Notes under the pieces: generated by a model
The model's input: the letters and a program-made list of their open reading frames with translations, nothing else
Databases searched by the model: none
Told to the model about the DNA's origin: nothing
Shown: positions 5,093 through 9,960 of the stretch, in pieces
How the letters are laid out: each line of letters begins with the position of its first letter
Numbering within the stretch: position 1 is the first letter of the stretch
Made by a program: the position numbers and the translations under genes
Assembly: GCA_017483235.1 (NCBI GenBank)
Contig: JAFULE010000089.1
Coordinates: 1-9,960, forward strand
DNA: 9,960 nucleotides
Direction of reading: 5' to 3'
DNA from: Faecalibacterium sp.
GTDB lineage: Bacteria > Bacillota > Clostridia > Oscillospirales > Ruminococcaceae

Positions 5093-7030
5093 ATGAACGA
5101 CTCTGTCAAAAAATCTGCACCGGTTGCACGGTGCATAAAAGCGGCCGCAGCGTTCTTTAAAAGGCACAAAATTTTTACAGCTATACTGGTGGTGCTGCTG
5201 ATTGCCGCAGCCATTGCAGTGGTAAGATTTGGGCGCATGCGTGCAGCAGTGGGGAACGCCGGCGGCAGCTATAGCTTTATCCGAACCACAACCTTGTCCA
5301 AAGGCACCTTGGACGAAACCGTTTCTACCACTGGCAGTGTGGAAAGTGCCGATACCTCTACGGTCAGCTATTCAGCCGGTATTGGCAGCAATGTAAAAAT
5401 CAAAACCATCCATGTGGCGGTGGGGGATCAGGTGGAAGCTGGGGATGTGATCATAACACTGGACAACACCAGCATTTTAGAGTCCATTGCCAAAGCGGAA
5501 GAATCTTTGACAGAGCAAAAGATAGCTGCGCAGGAAAGCTACAACGATGCAGTGACTGCCCGTGACGAGGCATATAATACCTCGGTCAGCTACGAAAGTA
5601 CGGTGGCCGCGGCAAAAACGGCGATGGAAAATGCAGCTGCTGCATTTTATGTTGCCGAAAATTCGGTTTCGGCAGCACAGGCTGATTACAATGCCAAGTT
5701 AGCCGACATGCAAACAAAAGGCGCTGCATATAACAATGCTGCAGCCCAACATAGTGCAGCGAAAAGCGTATATCATTCGGCTTTAACGTCCTATGACGAG
5801 TCTTCTGCTGCACTCACCACTGCGCAGGAGAAGCTGCAAAATGCGCAGAGTGCCGCCGCCGCTGAGCCGGAAAACGCCGATCTCGCTGCAGCTGTTATTA
5901 CAGAACAGACAAATTTCGATGCGACTGTGGCTGATCATGATAGAAAACAGGCTGATCTTACACAGGCTGAAACCCAAATGCAGTCTGCACAGCAGGCAGA
6001 ACATGTAGCCGCGGATGCTTACACAGCGGCTGCGGCAGCGGCGGACAGTGCATTGCAGCTGCTGAATGAGCAGAAGAAAATCTGTGGTTATGACGATCTG
6101 CAGAAAACATATCAAAGCGCACAGCAAACCTACAACACCGCCCGCACCACCCTGAACAATTACGAAAAACAGTACGAAGCCGCCTGCAATCAGTTGAAGC
6201 AGGCGGCAGATAAGCTGGAAGATGCCTCCACCAGCGATACACTTGTGGATCTGTATGAGCAGCTGGAGGCCTGTGAACTGACAGCAGAAACTTCCGGCAA
6301 GGTCACTTCACTGAATGCTACGGTTGGCAGTGCACCCAATGGCACCATTGCAACCATCCAGAACACCGATAACCTGAAGATCTCAATTACCATTCAGGAA
6401 GCCGATATCAATACCGTACAAATCGGCATGCGCTGTGTGATTACCTCGGATGCAACCGAGAAGGAGATCAACGGTGTACTGAGCCAGATGGATCCGGTGG
6501 CAGGCCAGAATGGAAGTTTTGGTGCCGAGGTTACCGTTTCGGATATGAATACAGGTCTTTTGATCGGTATGAATGCTACAGTCAAAATCATCGTTTCGAG
6601 CACCGACAATATCTTCATGGTACCTTTGGACGCTGTGGGCAATGATGACGACGGCAAAGGAGATTATGTATATCGAAAGACTGGCGGCGAAGGGGTAGAG
6701 CTTACCTTTGAAAAGGTGTATGTCTCCGTTGGCGAATCAAACGACTATTATGTTGAGATCAGCGGCATCGATCTATCGGAAGGGAATGTGATTCGTTCGT
6801 CGGCTGATTTGACTCAGGGGCTGGAAACAATTGAAAGCAATGACGAAGAAGGCTTCGGAATGGTCGGTGGATTTATGAGTGCTTTTGGTGCCGGCGCTGC
6901 CACGCAGGGCGGCTTTGGCCCCACCGGCGGCAATAATATGCCGGAGGGAAACTTTGATGGTAATATGCCCAGTGGTGGTTCCGGCGGTGGAAAACGGCCT
7001 TCCGGCGGCCCGGGAGGAAACAGAGGATGA
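5093..7030 (+). CDS. HlyD/MacA-like membrane fusion protein with long coiled coil
   Basis: The 645-residue protein is the periplasmic-adaptor-like component of a MacAB/YknXYZ-type ABC system. It has one N-terminal membrane segment (about 26-46). The first half of a biotinyl-lipoyl domain follows (about 85-125, ending VAVGDQVEAGDVIITLD). An Ala/Gln-rich coiled-coil region runs from about 127 to 390. The second lipoyl half is LTAETSGKVTSLNATVGS (396-413), then a beta-barrel region (about 426-505), a membrane-proximal domain to about 585 and a Gly/Asn/Pro-rich tail (about 590-645). MacA and YknX are usually near 370-400 residues; the excess here lies in the coil and tail. It may span the cell wall and hold the permease complex. 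The TGA stop overlaps the ATG of the ATPase gene (ATGA at 7027-7030), so the two are translationally coupled. The substrate is unknown. Confidence 0.9.
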   Translation: MNDSVKKSAPVARCIKAAAAFFKRHKIFTAILVVLLIAAAIAVVRFGRMRAAVGNAGGSYSFIRTTTLSKGTLDETVSTTGSVESADTSTVSYSAGIGSNVKIKTIHVAVGDQVEAGDVIITLDNTSILESIAKAEESLTEQKIAAQESYNDAVTARDEAYNTSVSYESTVAAAKTAMENAAAAFYVAENSVSAAQADYNAKLADMQTKGAAYNNAAAQHSAAKSVYHSALTSYDESSAALTTAQEKLQNAQSAAAAEPENADLAAAVITEQTNFDATVADHDRKQADLTQAETQMQSAQQAEHVAADAYTAAAAAADSALQLLNEQKKICGYDDLQKTYQSAQQTYNTARTTLNNYEKQYEAACNQLKQAADKLEDASTSDTLVDLYEQLEACELTAETSGKVTSLNATVGSAPNGTIATIQNTDNLKISITIQEADINTVQIGMRCVITSDATEKEINGVLSQMDPVAGQNGSFGAEVTVSDMNTGLLIGMNATVKIIVSSTDNIFMVPLDAVGNDDDGKGDYVYRKTGGEGVELTFEKVYVSVGESNDYYVEISGIDLSEGNVIRSSADLTQGLETIESNDEEGFGMVGGFMSAFGAGAATQGGFGPTGGNNMPEGNFDGNMPSGGSGGGKRPSGGPGGNRG

Positions 7031-7821
7031 CAAGCACTGAAAAGGCGGCAATGCCCGATGCACTGGATCGGGCATTCGCCGCAGCAAAAGCAATACGAAA
7101 AGCAGAAACAGCTGTTCAGCCAATCATTCGGATGAAGGATATCCGCAAAAGCTATTATATCGGCAAACCCAACGAGCTGGAGATTCTGCACGGCATCGAC
7201 CTTACAGTGCATGCCGGTGAATTTGTGGCCATTGTGGGCGAAAGCGGCAGTGGCAAATCTACTCTGATGAATCTGATCGGCGCTTTGGACAGCCCCACAT
7301 CCGGCAGCTATCAGCTGGATGGGGTAGACGTGGCGGCTGCAAATGACGTCGAGCTTTCAGAGATTCGAAACCGTAAAATCGGTTTTGTATTCCAAACCTT
7401 TAATTTGATTGGCCGGCAAAGTGCACTGAAAAATGTGGAGTTGCCCATGCTGTATGCAAAAATTCCGGCGGCAAAGCGCACTGCGCGCGCCAGACAGCTT
7501 CTGGATATGGTCGGTATGAGCGATCGCATCAAGCACCAGCCCAACGAACTTTCAGGCGGCCAGAAGCAGCGTGTTGCCATTGCCCGGGCCATGGCAAACG
7601 ATCCGGCTATTTTACTGGCCGATGAGCCTACCGGCGCACTGGATTCTGCCACAAGCCGTACCGTGATGGACCTGTTTCATCAACTGCACAAGCAGCAGGG
7701 GAAAACGATTCTGCTTATCACCCATAATCCTGCATTGGCCGAAGAATGCGACAGAATATTGACCTTGGTAGACGGACGTATTGTCAGCGAACGGAAGGGT
7801 GGTGGCTCCCATGTGGGATAA
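7027..7821 (+). CDS. ABC transporter ATP-binding protein, MacB/LolD-type
   Basis: The 264-residue ATPase powers the exporter formed with its two neighbours. All nucleotide-binding motifs are intact: Walker A GESGSGKST (71-79), Q-loop VFQTFNL (Q123), signature LSGGQKQR (175-182), Walker B ILLADE (195-200), D-loop GALD (203-206) and switch H233. The sequence belongs to the MacB/LolD/YknY subfamily (PTSGSYQLDG, IGFVFQTFNL). An Ala- and charge-rich N-terminal extension of about 33 residues precedes the normal start of the domain (IRMKDIRKSY). The first ATG overlaps the upstream stop as ATGA, which favours it over the internal M9 or M36. The 3' end overlaps the permease gene by 11 bases, so all three subunits are made from one message. 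Confidence 0.93.
   Translation: MTSTEKAAMPDALDRAFAAAKAIRKAETAVQPIIRMKDIRKSYYIGKPNELEILHGIDLTVHAGEFVAIVGESGSGKSTLMNLIGALDSPTSGSYQLDGVDVAAANDVELSEIRNRKIGFVFQTFNLIGRQSALKNVELPMLYAKIPAAKRTARARQLLDMVGMSDRIKHQPNELSGGQKQRVAIARAMANDPAILLADEPTGALDSATSRTVMDLFHQLHKQQGKTILLITHNPALAEECDRILTLVDGRIVSERKGGGSHVG
7797..7805 (+). promoter_or_regulatory. Ribosome binding site that sets the permease start
   Basis: AGGGTGGTGG-like sequence within the end of the ATPase gene lies five bases before ATG 7811. The in-frame TTG at 7781 lacks a comparable site, so the start at 7811 is preferred. Confidence 0.55.
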
Positions 7822-9100
7822 TATTATATTGGCGATGCAAAGTCTGCGCGCCAATAAACTGCGTGCCCTGCTTACCATGCTGGGGATCATCATAGGCATT
7901 GGTTCAGTAATTGCCATTGAAACTGTGGGCGCCAGCCTTTCCGGTTCGATCACCGACAGCATGTCGGGCTTTGGTATCTCTAATATCTCGGTCAGTTTAA
8001 CTCAAAAGACGGGCGAGGACGAAACCAGCGGCATCCGGGTGCGAATGTTCCGCAATACGGTACCCGATGCGGATGATCTAATCACCGAGCAAATGATCGA
8101 AGAGTATCGAGCGGCCTTCCCCAATCAGGTCATAGCGGTTGAGGTCACCGAAACGGCAGGCAGCGCTACAGTCATCGGCATCGACGGCGAGGATGTGACC
8201 GCCACGGTTACCGGAGTGAACGATGATTACCTTGCAGCCGAAGATGTTGAGCTTTTATATGGGCGAGGCATCAACAATGCAAAGGATGCACAGCGCAAGG
8301 TGTGTGTAGTGGCCGATCGGTTTGTAACCGATGTGCTGGGCATCAGCCCGGTAAATGCGGTTGGTCGGGCAGTTGAGCTTACCATCGGCGGAAAGCCGCA
8401 GACCTTTTACATTCAGGGGGTGTACGCCTACGATGAAGAAGACACCGGCATGACGATGGTAAGTGTGAACAGCGACGATGACGATGTTGTCACCAGTGTG
8501 TATCTTCCGCTGAATACTGCCCGCATGCTTACCGGAAGCAGCACAGCTGGCGTACAAAGTCTTACTGTGGTTGCAGCAAACGAGGTGGACACCACAGCCT
8601 TTTTGAAAACGACCCAAAGTTGGTTCGAAAGCTGGTATGCCCGGAATGACAGCTGGACGGTGGAGGCTTCCAGTATGGAAAGTCTTGTATCCACCATTAC
8701 CGAAATGATCGACACGGTCAGTTTAGCGATCTCGGCAATCGCTGCCATCAGCTTACTGGTGGGTGGCATCGGCGTAATGAACATCATGCTGGTATCCATC
8801 ACTGAGCGTACCCGTGAAATCGGTACACGCAAAGCGCTGGGAGCACCGCGCACTGCCATTCGGGTGCAGTTTGTTGTGGAAGCAGTGGTGATCTGTCTGG
8901 TGGGCGGCGGCATTGGTATTCTGCTTGGCATGGGGCTTGGTGCGGCAGCCAGCAGCCTGCTAGGGTTTTCGGCCAAACCGGATGTGCAGTCCATTGCAAT
9001 GGCGGTGGGCTTCTCGATGGCCATCGGTGTGTTTTTTGGCTATTATCCGGCCGATAAGGCGGCAAAGCTTGACCCCATCGAGGCATTGCGATACGAATAA
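7811..9100 (+). CDS. MacB/FtsX-type ABC transporter permease
   Basis: The 429-residue permease (from ATG 7811) has the MacB layout. An N-terminal amphipathic stretch and first membrane helix (MQSLRANKLRALLTMLGIIIGIGSVIA) are followed by an extracytoplasmic domain of about 250 residues. Three C-terminal membrane helices then lie at about 302-328, 354-384 and 392-412. The family signature GGIGVMNIMLVSITERTREIG is at about 318-338, and the end is the typical AAKLDPIEALRYE. MacB-type permeases are mechanotransmitters that drive export of peptides, lipopeptides, toxins or drugs through an adaptor; the relatives YknZ and YtrF act at Gram-positive envelopes. Here the ATPase is a separate polypeptide, as in YknYZ. 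The 11-base overlap with the ATPase gene supports coupled translation. No adjacent gene identifies the substrate. Confidence 0.92.
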   Translation: MWDNIILAMQSLRANKLRALLTMLGIIIGIGSVIAIETVGASLSGSITDSMSGFGISNISVSLTQKTGEDETSGIRVRMFRNTVPDADDLITEQMIEEYRAAFPNQVIAVEVTETAGSATVIGIDGEDVTATVTGVNDDYLAAEDVELLYGRGINNAKDAQRKVCVVADRFVTDVLGISPVNAVGRAVELTIGGKPQTFYIQGVYAYDEEDTGMTMVSVNSDDDDVVTSVYLPLNTARMLTGSSTAGVQSLTVVAANEVDTTAFLKTTQSWFESWYARNDSWTVEASSMESLVSTITEMIDTVSLAISAIAAISLLVGGIGVMNIMLVSITERTREIGTRKALGAPRTAIRVQFVVEAVVICLVGGGIGILLGMGLGAAASSLLGFSAKPDVQSIAMAVGFSMAIGVFFGYYPADKAAKLDPIEALRYE

Positions 9101-9140
9101 AAAAACAAGCCTGCATTTCAATCTTGCAGGCTTGTTTTTT
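9100..9140. terminator. Bidirectional terminator between convergent genes
   Basis: A perfect 16-bp stem, AAAAAACAAGCCTGCA (9100-9115) and its complement (9125-9140), encloses a nine-base loop. It has an A-tract on one side and a T-tract on the other. It starts at the last base of the permease stop codon and ends two bases before the stop of the opposing glycosyltransferase gene, so it can end both transcripts. Confidence 0.9.
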
Positions 9141-9141
9141 A

Positions 9142-9960
9142 TCACTTATTAAAGTAATTCAAAAACTGGAACGGCGGCAGATCGCGATAGCGTTCTTTTC
9201 CAAACTGTTCAATTTTCTGCCGCAGACTGACCAGCGAGCCAAGTGTGTCCATCAGTTCGCCATTGGCTTTCAGGATTCCTTCCACCGGGCGTAGGCGGCG
9301 CTTATAATCGCCGTTCTGATATCGTTCAATCACGATTTCATACCGCTGACGGGCGCGCTGTACTGCGCTTTCCCAGGAAATGTACAACTCGTCTGCAGCA
9401 GCACGGCCAACGGTGCGCATCCGGTTAAGGTCATTATGTAGGGCTGTCAGACAGGCGGCCAGACTGTCAGCATTTTCCTCAATCAGGAAACCATTCTGCC
9501 CATCGGTCACATCTTCAGCTGCGCAGCTGCCGCGCACCAGAACTGCAGCAAGGCTGCAGGCCGCGGCTTCGCGAACCACAAGGCCATTGGTGTCGTAGGT
9601 GGAAGGGAACAGGAACAGGTGTGCCCGGCAATACCAGGCGCGCAAGGTTTCGCGGCTGGGAATGATGCCGGTAAAGATGCATTTCTCTCCGAGGCCCAAT
9701 TGTTCTGCATAGGCCTGAATTTCGGCCCGGTCTTCGCCGTCGCCGATAAACACCATGCGGAAATCCTGCCCCTGCCTATGTACCTGCTGCAGGGCATCCA
9801 GAATAATACGCTGGCCTTTATACCACAGCATGCGGCCCACAAACAGATATACCGGCAACTCTTCCGGCAGATCATAGCCTGCTGTTGCCTGCGCAATCGC
9901 CTCGTTTGATACTCGCTCGCAGGGCAGATCGACGCCGTTGGGCATTACCACGTAGTCGCC
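9142..9960 (-). CDS. Glycosyltransferase family 4 (GT-B), C-terminal part, start outside window
   Basis: The frame is open to the window edge (GDYVVMPNGVDL..), so the N-terminal acceptor domain and start lie beyond 9960. The 272 visible residues form the nucleotide-sugar-binding half of a GT-B retaining enzyme. They include VMPNGVDL, YLFVGRMLWYKGQRIILDAL (K in the phosphate-binding position), FIGDGEDRAEI, IFTGIIPSRETLRAWY, FLFPSTYDTNGLVVREAAAC (the E of the EX7E-type region) and DVTDGQNGFLIEE. A helical tail of about 60 residues follows (NGDYKRRLRPVEGIL to LNYFNK). GT4 enzymes of this kind often glucosylate diacylglycerol to build glycolipid anchors, or extend surface glycans; which applies here is not shown. 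It is convergent with the efflux operon and shares its terminator. The internal GTG 9951 and ATG 9945 are not true starts. Confidence 0.88.
   Translation of the reverse strand, partial: GDYVVMPNGVDLPCERVSNEAIAQATAGYDLPEELPVYLFVGRMLWYKGQRIILDALQQVHRQGQDFRMVFIGDGEDRAEIQAYAEQLGLGEKCIFTGIIPSRETLRAWYCRAHLFLFPSTYDTNGLVVREAAACSLAAVLVRGSCAAEDVTDGQNGFLIEENADSLAACLTALHNDLNRMRTVGRAAADELYISWESAVQRARQRYEIVIERYQNGDYKRRLRPVEGILKANGELMDTLGSLVSLRQKIEQFGKERYRDLPPFQFLNYFNK

Noticed and set aside
8428..9024. 198-aa minus-strand ORF
   Set aside because: It is antisense to the MacB-type permease. The Ser/Thr/Pro/Met-rich composition mirrors the permease codons and no domain is recognisable.

Overview
The window looks like chromosomal DNA of a Gram-positive gut-type Clostridia. 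The Oscillospiraceae/Ruminococcaceae (Faecalibacterium/Gemmiger-like) are my best guess, from protein style, strong AGGAGG-type ribosome binding sites, moderately GC-rich coding DNA and a YknXYZ/MacAB-type exporter. This placement is inferred from impression and not from any search. No ribosomal RNA, CRISPR array, transposase or integrase is visible.

Left end (1-638): the 3' part of a galactokinase gene (galK). It is intact to about position 277, where one base is missing inside the conserved Gly-rich motif, so the last ~52 codons lie in another frame. A short ORF with a good ribosome binding site follows, and then the DNA turns abruptly AT-rich.

Accessory module (577-1915): a near-consensus promoter, bracketed on both sides of its -10 box by an 8-bp inverted repeat, drives two genes. 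The first is an XRE helix-turn-helix fused to a DUF3990-type domain with ADP-ribosyltransferase-like motifs. The second is an unrecognised 140-residue helical protein. Organisation and family suggest a self-regulated toxin-antitoxin-like or defence module. This is the most interesting part of the window.

tRNA and divergent promoter region (2063-2375): tRNA-Ala(GGC) on the minus strand has an encoded CCA end, its own promoter and a perfect 16-bp terminator hairpin that also serves the accessory module from the other side. A separate plus-strand promoter leads into the next operon.

O-acetylation operon (2376-4930): an AlgI-type MBOAT membrane acyltransferase followed by a membrane-anchored AlgJ/AlgX-like (DHHW/SGNH) protein. 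Together they are expected to move acetyl groups across the membrane onto an unidentified cell-surface polymer. A terminator closes the operon.

Efflux operon (5093-9100): a membrane fusion protein with an unusually long Ala-rich coiled coil and a Gly-rich tail, an ABC ATPase and a MacB/FtsX-type permease. The genes overlap end to end, indicating translational coupling. The three products should form one tripartite, ATP-driven exporter or envelope machine. A perfect bidirectional terminator separates the operon from a convergent, incomplete family-4 glycosyltransferase gene (9142-9960, minus strand).
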